Assembly (NCBI GenBank): GCA_036571765.1
Contig: BROE01000015.1
Location: 3,614,491 to 3,678,490, forward strand
Origin: Plecoglossus altivelis
Lineage: Eukaryota; Chordata; Actinopteri; Osmeriformes; Plecoglossidae
Direction: 5' to 3'
DNA: 64,000 nucleotides
In this document: one piece after another, positions 38,101 to 49,700 of the stretch
Layout: each line of letters begins with the position of its first letter
How positions within the stretch are numbered: the first letter of the stretch is position 1
The notes under the pieces: generated by a model
Told to the model about the DNA's origin: nothing
What the model saw: the letters and a program-made list of their open reading frames with translations, nothing else
Database searches by the model: none
Program-made: the position numbers and the translations under genes

Positions 38101-41100
38101 TATCGTCACACCCCTATCCTTGAGTGTCTCACATACACCCTCAGGGACTAAACCGCCGCCCTTCCCTAATCAGATGAAACTTTGGTGATTTCCAAGTCAA
38201 GGTACTTTCACACTCTTTGCGTGTATGCCCTGGGGAACAAATCGCTTCTCCGCATAATGAAAAGTCCCTCCACACACACACACACACACACACAGACACA
38301 CACAGACAGTACTCAGAGTCGAGGTCATGTGAGTGAGAGGGCGATAAAGAGACCCCTTCACATCCGCATCCCTCTAAAGCCTTTGACCAGCCAGCTCCAC
38401 AAACCGTGTTCCTGAGCTACTCTCCTCCTGCCCCTCCTCCTGATGGTAACATGTTCTTGGTTCCGCCCCCGTCCCCCAGAGCCCACGGTGCTCCTGGAGC
38501 AGAGAGGGAGAAGAAGAAGAAGGCAAAGAAGACCTCGCCACAGCAGCCTCCCACCCCCCAGGACCCCAGCAAGGTGCCGGGGCCAAAGCGGCCGGCGGAG
38601 GAGGGGCCCGGCCCGGCTCCCAACGCCAAGAACCCCCCAGCCAAGCACAAGAAGAGCTCTGGGAATCGCCCCGAGCACTCAAAGACTGGCAAGGTACCCA
38701 GCCGCGGGCCAGCTTGTGTAGCAATTTTGCTTTTGGACAGACCCAGAACGTTTCTTTGGCCCTTTTCCCCCGCCAGATCAGAGTTTGGCTTTCGGTTTCG
38801 TTGAGAATGTTGTGCTTTGCTGGTGTATTGATTGTTTACAAGCTTAATTGGGGGGTGGGTGTGGCGGGGGGTAGGATACCCTTGTTTCAGAATAGTCTGC
38901 ACAGCTCTAAGATGCTCACCTGATGTTTTGTGTCTCGCAGAAGGCCCCCAAGACCAGCTTTGTGGTGCCAGCGATCACCTCCCTGAACGGCAGGCCTCTG
39001 CTCAAATTTGAAGAGAGGTGAGAATCCTCCCTCCCCCCCCCCCCCCCCCCCCCCCCACAGTCTCTGCGGCAGTGGAACCATGCGTATTACCATCTTCTAT
39101 CTCTGTATACTTCTCTGCTAACTTCGTGGCTGTCTTTGTCGCTGACATTGTCGCTAACTGTCTGCTAACTCCCCCTCCACCCCCACAGACAGTACCCTGT
39201 AGAGCACCATATGAAGGAAGCCAAAAAGCTCAAGCACAAAGCTGATGACACGGTCAGTGTTTGCTTCTGGACAGACGGTTCTCTTACCTTCTGTCTCTCT
39301 TACCTTCTGTCTCTCTCTTACCTTCTGTCTCTCTCTTACCTTCTCTGTCTCTCTCTTACCTTCTCTGTCTCTCTTACCTTCTCTGTCTCTCTTACCTTCT
39401 CTGTCTCTCTTACCTTCTCTGTCTCTCTTACCTTCTCTGTCTCTCTTACCTTCTCTGTCTCTCTTACCTTCTCTGTCTCTCTTACCTTCTGTCTCTCTCT
39501 TACCTTCTCTGTCTCTCTTACCTTCTCTGTCTCTTTACCTTCTCTGTCTCTCTTACATTCTCTTCCTCTCCTTTACCTTCTATGTCTCTCTCTACCTTCT
39601 CTTTCTCTCTTTACCTTTCTCTGTCCTCTCTCTACCTTCTGTCTCTCTCTCACCTTCTGTCTCTCTCTTACCTTCTGTCTCTCTCTTAACTTCTGTCTCT
39701 CTCTTACCTTCTGTCTCTCTCTTACCTTCTCTGTCTCTCTCTTACATTTAGTCTCTCTTACATTCTGTCTCTCTTACCTTCTCTGTCTCTCTTACCTTCT
39801 CTGTCTCTCTTACCTTCTCTGTCTCTCTTACTTCTTGTCTCTCTCCTCACCTTCTCTGTCTCTCTCACCTTCTGTCTCTCTCTCACCTTCTCTGTCTCTC
39901 TCACCTTCTCTGTCTCTCTTACCTTCTCTGTCTCTCTTACCTTCTCTGTCTCTCTCTTACCTTCTCTGTCTCTCTCTCACCTTCTCTGTCTCTCTCTCAC
40001 CTTCTCTGTCTCTCTCTCACCTTCTCTGTCTCTCTCACCTTCTCTGTCTCTCTTACCTTCTCTGTCTCTCTTACCTTCTCTGTCTCTCTTACCTTCTCTG
40101 TCTCTCTCTTTACCTTCTTTGTGCTCCCTCCTCACCTTCTCTGTCTCTCTTACCTTCTCTGTCTCTCTTACCTTCTCTGTCTCTCTCTTACCTTCTGTCT
40201 CTCTCTTAACTTCTGTCTCTCTCTTAACTTCTGTCTCTCTCTTACCTTCTGTCTCTCTCTTACCTTCTCTGTCTCTCTCTTACATTTAGTCTCTCTTACC
40301 TTCTGTCTCTCTCTTACCTTCTCTGTCTCTCCTTACCCTTCTCTGTCTCTCTTACCTTCTCTGTCTCTCTTACCTTCTGTCTCTCTTACCTTCTGTCTCT
40401 CTCTTAACTTCTGTCTCTCTCTTACCTTCTGTCTCTCTCTTAACTTCTGTCTCTCTCTTACCTCTGTCTCTTCTCTTTACTTCTCTGTCTCTGTCTCTCC
40501 AACCCTTCTTCCCTCCACCCCTCTATCTCCTCCTCCCTCCCTTTCTCTGTCTCTCTCTTACATTTAGTCTCTCTTACCTTCTGTCTCTCTCTTACCTTCT
40601 CTGTCTCTCTTACCTTCTCTGTCTCTCTTACCTTCTGTCTCTCTCTTCCATTCTGTCTCTCTTACCTTCTCTCTCTTACCTTCTCTGTCTCTCTCTTACA
40701 TTTAGTCTCTCTTACATTTAGTCTCTCTTACCTTCTGTCTCTCTCTTACCTTCTCTGTCTCTCTCTCACCTTCTCTGTCTCTCTTACCTTCTCTGTCTCT
40801 CTCTTACCTTCTCTGTCTCTCTTACCTTCTGTCTCTCTCTTACCTTCTGTCTCTCTCTTAACTTCTGTCTCTCTCTTAACTTCTCTGTCTCTCTCTTACC
40901 TTCTCTGTCTCTCTCTTACATTTAGTCTCTCTTACATTCTGTCTCTCTTACCTTCTCTGTCTCTCTTACCTTCTCTGTCTCTCTCTTACCTTCTCTGTCT
41001 CTCTCTTACCTTCTCTGTCTCTCTCTTACCTTCTCTGTCTCTCTCTCACCTTCTGTCTCCCTCTCACCATGTCTTTGCCTATTTGTTCCTGGTGTTACTG

Positions 41101-42537
41101 GTCCTAATGTGTGTGTGTGTGTGTGCGTGTGTGTGTGTGTGTGTGTGCGTGTGTGCGCGTAATGTCCCTTCAGTCCGACAAGGTGGGTAAAGCCTTCAAC
41201 TACCTGGACGCGGCCATGTCCTTCGTGGAGAGCGGCATCGCCATGGAAACGGACCCCCAGACGCCAAAGTCGGCCTACACCATGTTCGCCGAGACACTGG
41301 ATCTGATCAGGTGACCAAAAGAAAGCCGCCAGAAAAACATCCGAGCTGCCTTCTGTTACTCATGCTTGTTACTAGAAGGGCGCCGGAATCCAAACGAGGT
41401 TTTTGAAAACGTGTCATCCGCCTCCCTTTAGATTCATACTGAAATCGAAGAACTCCATGGATCCCTCTGCCCCTACCACAGAGAGGGACTTCACAGTCTT
41501 ATGGTGAGAACATTCCTCCTCTGCTTCCACGTCGAAGGACATTTCGACTGAAAAGTAGCGGCTCATTCGAAATAACATCTTTCTAAGCAGCCCAAAGGGG
41601 GACTTCCTCAATAGCTCGCTTGTTTGCATTTCGTTCTAATCCTCTAATGCTCTCGTCCCCTCAGTATGAAATGCCAGTCCCTCCTTCAGATGGCCATGTT
41701 CCGCTACAAACGAGAACTGGCTCTCAAGTATTCTAGAACCCTCACAGATCATTTCAAGGTAGCTTTTCCGCATCGCCGCACTGTTCTTCAAGCTGTAGCT
41801 GTAATTGAGGGGAGGGGCTGACGAATGTGACCGCCTTTTTTTTCTCCAGAGCTCTTCAAAGACGGCTCAAGCCCCCTCCCCCTGCATCTCAAAGTAAGTT
41901 CCTACCTTTTCCGCAAACCGACCGTGCTTAGCTGTGTGTGGAAACCTCAAAAAACATGCGTCTTCAGTGCACTGTAGGGGAACCCTCAGCTCTGCTTAGC
42001 CAGTGACACCAGCTCTCTGTCGGATCCCAACCTAACCCCCCCCCCTCCGTTCGTCCTCCTCCCTCTTCTCCCTCCACCCGCAGAGGCACGGGTGCCCCGT
42101 CCCCCATGTCCCCCATGCCCTCCCCAGCTAGCGCCAGCAGCTCCGGCCCGGGATCCAACCACAGCGGCGGGGCGGCGGGGCCGGCCTGCACCACGGTGGC
42201 CATCCCCCAGGTCATCCAGCAGGTGGCGTGCTCCTACGTCAACATCACGGCCCTCTTCCTCAACGCCCACGACGTGTGGGAGCAGGCTCAGGAGCTAGCG
42301 CCAAGGGGCAGTGGTAAGTCGGGGGGGGGTTTGGCGTGGTTTCTTTTGGTTTTTGTTCGGATGCCAACGGTTGGTGGTACTGGCTGACGTTGTGGTGTTT
42401 TGGTCTCTCCAGGTGTGCTGTCAGAGCTGGACTCAGCCTTAGGCCCGCTCAGCCTGACCTCCAGCATGGTGTCGCTGGTGCGCTACACCCGCCAGGGCCT
42501 GCACTGGCTCCGACTGGACACCCGGGGGACGCCGTGA
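20518..42537 (+). CDS. aff1: AF4/FMR2 family member 1, super elongation complex scaffold
   Basis: Nuclear scaffold that links P-TEFb, ELL and AF9/ENL in transcription elongation; the human gene is a common KMT2A fusion partner. Nineteen coding exons join in frame to 1180 aa: 20518-20534, 23512-23632, 25647-26525, 31885-31926, 32381-32467, 32705-32741, 34389-34434, 35879-36023, 36158-37153, 37262-37377, 38480-38693, 38941-39017, 39189-39252, 41174-41310, 41432-41503, 41665-41758, 41850-41893, 42084-42313, 42413-42537. The 17-base first exon gives MASQS, then LYNEERNLLRIREWERRNQE and PLFGEPYK, the P-TEFb-binding N-terminal homology region. Next come EVHCVEDILKEMTHSWPP, a Ser/Glu/Asp-rich activation region, the AF9/ENL-binding strand LLVKIELSLLTRVP, Lys-rich nuclear signals and the C-terminal homology domain (KAFNYLDAAMSFVESG onward). 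SNEVHCVE and the N-terminus favour AFF1 over AFF4. The conserved acidic segment expected between exons 7 and 8 was not found, and exon 7 lies in a noisy duplicated stretch, so that junction is provisional. Confidence 0.92.
22197..22296. repeat. Two-copy 50-bp tandem repeat in aff1 intron 1
   Basis: A 50-base unit beginning TCGGCTTGTTGGCC is repeated once immediately, with a single mismatch. Recent local duplication. Confidence 0.9.
23150..23192. repeat. (CA)n microsatellite in aff1 intron 1
   Basis: About 43 bases of perfect CA repeat. Confidence 0.95.
29152..29263. repeat. (CT)n/(CTCG) simple repeat in aff1 intron 3
   Basis: Pyrimidine-rich run with regular TCGC or TCGT interruptions. Long Arg/Glu ORFs on the minus strand here are repeat artefacts. 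Confidence 0.92.
30679..30747. repeat. (CT)n simple repeat in aff1 intron 3
   Basis: CT-rich run ending shortly before a CpG-containing stretch; no coding signal. Confidence 0.85.
33125..34434. repeat. Imperfect tandem duplication covering aff1 exon 7
   Basis: Two units of roughly 640-675 bases (about 33125-33799 and 33800-34434) share the same order of motifs, including CATCTCGGATGGGCTCTGCCCC and GCCAAGAAATAATAAACCGC. They differ mainly by many one- to few-base indels, often in homopolymers. Each unit ends in an exon-7-like sequence (CAG then AACCCTATGG), but only the second has a usable donor. The indel-heavy pattern suggests either an old duplication or an unpolished long-read artefact. 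Confidence 0.8.
35341..35552. mobile_element. Fold-back MITE (hAT-like) in aff1 intron 7
   Basis: The left end CAGGGGTGTCAAACTC and the right end GAGTTCGACACCTATG are inverted repeats. The arms continue inward through ACACCTGATTCTAATGA and its complement, so nearly the whole element folds back. Non-coding. Confidence 0.82.
39282..41070. repeat. 1.8-kb TCTCTCTTACCTTCTCTG minisatellite in aff1 intron 13
   Basis: About one hundred tandem units of 16-19 bases (consensus TCTCTCTTACCTTCTCTG) with shorter and variant units such as TTACATTTAG interspersed. It produces long low-complexity Ser/Leu/Pro ORFs that are not genes. It sits between exon 13 (ends 39252) and exon 14 (starts 41174). Confidence 0.95.
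41109..41160. repeat. (TG)n microsatellite just before aff1 exon 14
   Basis: About 50 bases of TG/CG-interrupted repeat ending roughly 14 bases before the exon 14 acceptor. Confidence 0.92.
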
Positions 42538-45500
42538 CCGTGCCGCCTGTAGACGTCCCCCCTCCTCTTCTCCTCCGACCCCAACCCCCACCCACCGACC
42601 CCCAACCCCCTCGGACATTTCCCGCCAACCTCACACACACTCGCACTGCCTGAGCCTCCCTCCCCTGTCCGTTCCGCTTGACTTCGAAGCAGCGTTCCGG
42701 AAGAGACGCTCGACCCTGCACGGGAGGGACGCCGGGGTTGCAGCTACTCCAATTCTCAAGTTCCTGTCCTGTCCTCCGCTATCTGCCCCAAGGTAGAAAA
42801 TTTCACTGCAGTATGGACCTGTCACTGTCGGTTACGTTCATATCTGACCTGCACAGTCCATAGTTCTGTTGATCTCACGGAAGGTTCACCCGACACATCC
42901 TAGCCTGCCGCCTGAACAGTCTGTCCTATTTCCTCCCCTGGCCTCTGCGTCTGGTCCTGGGCATCGGTTTGGAAGTTTCTAGAATCAGGAGGGGGGGGGA
43001 GGGGAAGGGGGGGTTGGTCTGAAAAGGTCTAGTTCTCCAGAAAAGTTCAGGGAGAAAGTCAGTAGTAGGCCCAGGGTGTCTGTCAAGTCGAACAAGGGAA
43101 TCATGTCAGCTGTGTTCCATTTTGTATCTGCGATGTTCTAGCATGTTCCATCTGACTGAAGAGGGCCCGGCCCCTAGTGTGACGACAGCAGCTTCCCCAC
43201 TCTTCTTCTATGGTGCTGCGTGAAACCACGATGGGATACAGGATGCTTATTTATTAGCCTTATTATCATGATCTTTTGTTATCATTTATTATCAGTAGTA
43301 GTAATATATTGTCGTTGATGTTCAAATGAAACTGTTTGATTGAGGGGTGGTTGCGGGCAATGTTTACGTCATCCAACTGGAAATGCCTGGAGAACAAAAG
43401 GGTATACCCACGCCATCCCAGAATAGTCTGCAGCTCTTATCTGGCTTTTCTATCCGCAAGGGTTCAAAGAATCTTTCGCCAAATGCACCCGGCTGACTGT
43501 TCTAGAGCTCTGCTTGGACTAAAAGTGTTGTTTTTTTGTTTAGTTTTTTCATAATCGCTAATGTTTCTTTACCCGTTCTCTTCAGAAGAGATCGAGTAAA
43601 CTTACAGGGTCCACTGTGTACACTTAGACGCCCGATTTTACTGGATTAGAATTATATTTACGTTTCTCAATAATCATGGTTTATCTAAACATAAGTTAAG
43701 AACCCGTGGTCTACCGACCGGAGATCGACCAGTTTTAGTGACATGTTTATCTACTCTTAGAGTAGCCTAAACTCCTAACTTGCGCGTCGAGAGACTGAAC
43801 GTACAAAGTCAAGCTAACTGAAAGGGAGGACAACTGTTATGGAGAAGGTTGGGCGTGAATCCTACCCTGCGACAACACGTACATTAACTTCAGGCCTCGA
43901 TTCCAAACGATCGAGTCAGAAGACGACGATCAAACGTTACTTTTAAAAATATATACGATCCCATGATCACATCCGGAGCTATGCGAGAGTGTTAGCAAGG
44001 TGGCTTTAGATTAAGACTTGGCTCCAAAAGATTTGTCCCCAATCCCTGTTTTAGAGACCGAAAGACATCACGCCGCAGACACCGTGCCTTAGATATCGGA
44101 GACTTGAGCCCGTCATTACTATTGAATGTTATAGCCGACATTAGAAATCCGCTTGAAAGTTCAGTTGCAGAGACTTGATGCGTACGTGAATGTGACGGTC
44201 AGTGAGGGGAAGGGAAAGTCGAAACAAATCTTAAGTATTGCTGCTTTCTTTTTTTTTTTTAAGACTACCCTCCGTCGAAGCGGAGGTGAATTCCGTGATG
44301 GCGGACGGAAATCTCACCTCTGACCTTTAAGCCCAGTGCCCATAATTATTGAGTGCCTGTTGATATATTAGTCCACTTTTAAGTCTTACTCTTTCAGTGT
44401 GCAACGAATCATGTCCCTATTTGTGGATTTAAAGAATTTCAATTCAATTCAATGATGGGTTAGCTCACTAGGAACGGAAGGGGACACTTTTAGGAGGGAG
44501 AGAGAGTGAGGGAGAAGTCCCTGATCAGACTAATGCATTTCTTTGATTATTTCATTAGGACGGTCTTATCGTGGACTAATAAGATCATAAGAGATTGACT
44601 CCAATTCCTCTTGGAAAATCATCTGGTCCACATTAGCCATATGTCCGTTCATTTGATCTCTGTAAGGTGGGCTTTCAAATGGTATTACAAATATGTATTT
44701 GATGACATCAGTGGTTATTTATTGTTTAGGACATGCTAACAAAAAGTGTTTCTTTTTTTATTTATTCTTCTTGGAATCAAACCAATATTCTGAGTTACTT
44801 CTCATCCCTTTTTTTTCCTATTATTTTCCACCAACTAAATATGCTTAGGTTAAGGTTAATGGCCAATACATTTAATTTGCACTTTGGGATATTTTCGGTT
44901 TTATTCAGTGTTCTCTTGGGAACAGAATACAACGTACAGTTCTTAAGAAGGGCTAACGCGAGCTGGCCCAGGTGATTCAGGATCACCTGAGCAATAAACA
45001 CAAGGTATTTCAAATAGTGAAATGCGTTTGGAACGATCGACAAGCGACGTAGACCACAATGCGTAGCTCGTAATTGAGTAAATCTGTGCCATTAGTTATT
45101 TGAATAGTTTTATTGTTACTATTCTGTGTGAATGGGGGGGGGGGGCGGGGGGCTCACTGGAAAACAAGCTATATTGGAGTACAATGATACAAGGGCTGCA
45201 CAGGAAATCATCACAAAAGAACAATGTATTTATTTGATCTCAAACAGTATAAATTGAGTACATTGGTACCTTTTTTAGATTTGAGGTTTTGTCGTTTATT
45301 CTTCGTTTCCTGTAAAGTTGCTTTAGAGTAAGTTGTAAAGCTGCTTTATTAGCAAGCAGACTTTGGGAGTTTCCTGATTTCAATGGAAATTCCGCACATG
45401 GATTCAATTGGCATGTTGGGAGTTTTGGACATATTTCTCAGTAGTGTTACATGCTGTTGTCTTATGCTACGTCAAGCTTCCTTTCAACATTTTATGTGTG

Positions 45501-45890
45501 CTAAGTTTGGTATTTCATGTGCAACTTGATCATTGTTGTACATTTAGAAAAAGATCACACTAAAACGACCTTCATATCTGGTCATTTACTGGGAAAATGT
45601 GCAGCAATGTTTTGTAATTCAACTTTTTGCCTTGTGAAAATATGTAAATAGTTTGATCTGCAATGTACAGAGATGTATAAAGACTGATTGGCAGTGAATT
45701 TAGGTTATCTTTTATTCTGAGAACTTCCTTGTTTTCCAAAGAAGCTGTCCTACAGACCTTTTGTAGCTTGGCTGCTTTAGCAGGAGATGAATTGTTGAAA
45801 ATGTTCGCTGGTTCAAAGGTACGTTTCTGCCATACAGACCAGAATTCTGCTGTGTAATGTTTTGAGGCAATAAAGTTTGGGGAATACAAC
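42538..45890 (+). other. aff1: aff1 3' untranslated region
   Basis: From the TGA at 42535-42537 to just past an AATAAA at 45869-45874. No protein-like ORF on either strand; AT-rich toward the end. The UTR length is inferred from the first well-placed poly(A) signal before the convergent gene; earlier signals could also be used. Confidence 0.65.
45869..45874 (+). terminator. aff1: Poly(A) signal, probably of aff1
   Basis: AATAAA on the plus strand at the far end of the aff1 3' UTR, followed by GT-rich sequence. Confidence 0.6.
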
Positions 45891-45989
45891 ACAGGAAGTT
45901 TCTGTTATTCTTGTGATGTTCATTTCAGTATTCCAATTTTGTGGAATGATAAACATCAGTCACCATTGAATTTTTCTCAAGTTTCATGT

Positions 45990-45995
45990 TTTATT
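45990..45995 (-). terminator. Poly(A) signal, probably of the multi-domain lectin gene
   Basis: TTTATT on the plus strand is AATAAA on the minus strand, about 190 bases beyond the lectin stop codon at 46187-46185. Only about 115 bases separate it from the aff1 signal. Confidence 0.6.
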
Positions 45996-46184
45996 ACAAT
46001 ATGTACACAATAATACAACAGACTCTTAGAAAATGTCAGAAACATTGAACCCTCTTTAACTTTGGTACTGTGATGATTTGAACAAGGCTGTGATTACACA
46101 GGGTTCAGGGTTTTCTTTGGGGGGTTTTTAAAGCTGGAATTAAGTCAATATCTAGAAAATGTTTCAGTAGCCATGTCTGTTACT

Positions 46185-46756
46185 TCAGGTTTCAGATTCT
46201 CCTCCAAAGTTGGGATTGTTGAAAGCAGGCTGCAACACAAGAACATGGAAACCCAATTTGAGGAACGACATGGAACAGATCATCACCTGTTCCAGGGCGT
46301 TCGAGGCGTGTCACTTTTGTCGCGGCTGTCGCTAGACGAGCCAAGTGCTGTTTTACGTACCACGTCGATGTCCTTGGTGGTTCTGGTTGGTAAACTGATG
46401 GTGCTTAGCTTCACTCCGCGCACGGAGAACATGTAGTAGAGCAGGCCCAAGATCAGGGCGAAAACCACAATGGCTCCGATGACAGCCCCTGCTACCACCC
46501 CCCCATCTAGTCAAGTAGAAGACAAGCAAGGGTGAAATGATGCTGTGAGATGCCATACCTTTAGGATACAGTGACAGGCAATCGTCCCTCCAACAATGAC
46601 CGTACAGTAGCATTCAACTGAGGCTAGGCTTGAATGAGCGGTCAGGCTTCAGGTGTAGCATGTAGCTAGCAAGTTACAGTGAGAAATCCAACTTACGCCC
46701 GATTGCAGGAGCGTCGGTCGGAATGACGATATTGCCGTTGTCGTCTGTCGTGTAGT
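46185..46756 (-). other. Lectin module: stalk, transmembrane helix and cytoplasmic tail
   Basis: Exons 46756-46697 (stalk), 46506-46361 (helix VVAGAVIGAIVVFALILGLL and YYMF, then RGVKLSTISLPTRTTKDIDV) and 46229-46185 (PAFNNPNFGGESET, stop). The terminal exon adds FNNPNF, an FxNPxF motif like the FxNPxY internalisation signal of LDL-receptor relatives. If the donor at 46360-46359 (GTACGT) is not used, the frame continues to a stop at 46283-46285 with a different, Ser/Asp/Arg-rich tail of 26 residues. Which isoform dominates is unknown. Confidence 0.75.
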
Positions 46757-49700
46757 CTTGGGGATGAAAGAGTGACAATCGATTCAGTTCATTTCTCCCC
46801 ACAGCTTCACAAAAATCCTACCTGAATTGCAAAGACAGCTTGGAAGAAACCCTCCTGCAGACTGACTCTAATGTTAGCAGACCCTAACCCAGCTTTTCAA
46901 AACATGAAGTAACCAAAACGTAGGGTCTCACATTGGCGATGCCGGCACACGAAGCCTCTCTTTTCCACGCAGTTGTTGTCGTTCCACCGGCCATCGGGGT
47001 ACAGCTCACCGCAGTTTTCCGTTCCCGCACTTCCAGGGTGGAAGGCATCGTTCGGTTCACCCGGAGCCCAGTTCAGGAAGGCCAGAGACGTCCTGTCTGT
47101 CCAGCTCCAGCCGACTGGCAACAGAAACAAATATTAGAACAGAAGACTGCGGATGGTGGCGTTCCAGTATCAACAAGAACAGCAAGCATTCCACTCGTGC
47201 TGAACGTGTGTATTGGTATTGGCCACGAACTCTGAATGGAATGCTGTCATGGAAAACGAAACACCCTGATCGAGGTGTATGAAGGTAAAGGCTCCTGGGA
47301 CAGAAAGATAGGGACTGACTGATCTCAGATCAGGTGTATTCTAGCTAGAGTTAGATACGTAGAAAAGTTACCCATGTTGTGCCAGAATTGCTGACCTGGG
47401 AAAATCTGTGACCAGGGGTCGCTGTTCTAACAGCTTGCCATAAGAAATGTTCGATTCGACCCCATTCCTGACCTAACCCAAATAACTGAACAGATTGGCA
47501 AGCCTCAGAACAGCAGCCCATGTTTGCTGGCCCCTGATCACTGATTTCCATCCAAAAAGCACAAGACAGGACTTACAGTTATTGTCCCTGGTGAGTCCGA
47601 TCCAGAGATTGTGGACCTTGCTGTGGTTGAGGGTTCTAATGAACTCCAACTCGGCTCGGCTGTGGATGGAGACCAAGTCTCCCTTGCCCAGCTGGCAGTA
47701 GTGTCTGGACTCTGGCCAGGAGAAGCCTAGGGCTTCATTGTAAGCAAAGTAGCAGTATCGGCCGTAAGGTGAAAAGCCACGCAGACACTTCCCATCCCCA
47801 GGTGTTGGGGTCGGAGGGGGCGACTCTGAGGACAAACACATACAGGCAAGATATTAACCCTCGTGTTCTCTTCATATTCTCCAACTCACTCTGTCCTAAG
47901 GGTCAAAGAGACCCAACCTTCAATGTTGAAATAAAGCAGGCTAATTAAATTTTTATCCTGTACCCTTCTGGGCAGCCATGCTACACATGAATTAGAAAGA
48001 TTTAGTTTTGTCTGAGTTCAATCAGTCACATACAATCTAAATGTCTCATAGTGGTTGTGTATGTGTGTGCATTTAACATAGTTACGGGTCATTCTGTGCC
48101 CTGAGGAGAGCACGAGGGTCAAGACATTAACGTGAACAATTGATTCCCTTCCACACGTGACGCTTTCCTGAAATGTTTCTTTCGCCGAGTTACGTTGACG
48201 TATGTTTCCAACACAGCGCTATGACTATGTTATCTGCTTGCTTCCCTTTGGTTTGTACCTGAGGAGATCTTGCAGATATAGGGCCTAGCTGAGTCGCAGG
48301 AGGTGTCGTTCCATGTTCCGTGAAACATGGCAGAGCCGTGCATGCTCACGCAGCCCTCCTCCTTGTGGTTGCTAGGTTCCCCCGGCCCCCAGTGGGTGAA
48401 GAACACCGGCCAGCCGTCTGACCACGAATAGGAATCCCCATCGTCCTGCAGAAATAACACACACAACTTATTACAGTCTCCGACACTACGACGAGAACGA
48501 GTTACAAAGACCAAGGTGCATCAAAAAGCATCCCAAGCTTTTTTTTTTAAAGCTATGAACGTTTCACTAGTTCCAGATCAGCTGATCAGTTGTTATTAGT
48601 TATACAATGGGACACTACTGAATCCAGCCCGTATCCATCCAGAACTACCTTGCGTCTGAGTCCAATCCAGGCATCTGCTTTGCCTTGTAGGATCACCCCG
48701 CTGACGAAGGCCTGGTCGTAGCTCATGTCAATGCTGGCCAGGTTTCCCCCTTCCTTCTTGCAGGCTACCTGGGCATCGTCCCACGTCTCTGGCTCCTCGA
48801 CCAGCTTGTAGCAGTTCTTGTACCAGGAGACGTACCCAGCTTTACAGGGGTTCTTAGTAGGGGGCGGAGGAGCAATGCTGCTGGCTGTGGTACACACAAA
48901 ACACCTCTTAAGTTCCGGAGAGAAAAGAATCCTGGTCTGGGGCCTGGATCTTAATCATTCTGAACACACAAACATGAATAGAGTCAACGCAGAACTCGTC
49001 GGCCAACTAACATTTCTTTCTGTAACAGACGAAGCTCCTCCTTTCGGAGCACGCGTCATCGTTCCATCTTCCCGTCTCCAGGGAGTTGTGGGTCATGGCC
49101 ACGCAGTGCTCCTGTGGGGAAAACGACAAGCCGGACGCATTTGAGCCCTCCCGTGATTTGAAACGTACCCTCAAACCTCAGTGTCCCCCCCCGCTCAACG
49201 TTTTGCAAAGTAGATAGTGTCGCAGCCTTTTTCGCTAGGTTAGACCAACTCCAGTGAACTGAGAAGAAACATTGTGATATTTAGTTCGGAGGGTCTGGGG
49301 GATTCTCACCGCTCCTCCGATGTTATTGGGCTCGTTAAGGTTCCAGTTGGTGTACAAGACCGGGCTCCCATCGCTCCAGGCAAACTGGTTCTCCAAAAGG
49401 AGGTCTGACATTCCGATCCAGCTGGGAAAGCGCAGGTCTCTCAGGTAGCTAGACACAAAGTCTGGAAGAAGGGAGGAGGGGACAGGAGTAAACTTAACAC
49501 AGTGAAAGGTGCTTTGGCCAGCTGATTCAACCGTACGGCGTTGACAGCGGCAGCTCACCATTCTCGTAACGGTCATCGATGACAGCCAGGTCTCCTCCTT
49601 TGCCTTTGCACCAGTTCCTAGCAAAGGACCAGTTAGCTCGGACCTCATCTTTATGGCCTTCGAACAGGAAGCACTTGTTTCTGAACAGCGTCCATCCTAG

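Noticed and set aside
39211..40567. Long ORFs of Ser/Leu/Pro repeats (up to about 330 codons)
   Set aside because: They are the 18-bp minisatellite of aff1 intron 13 read in three frames; no non-repeat protein content.
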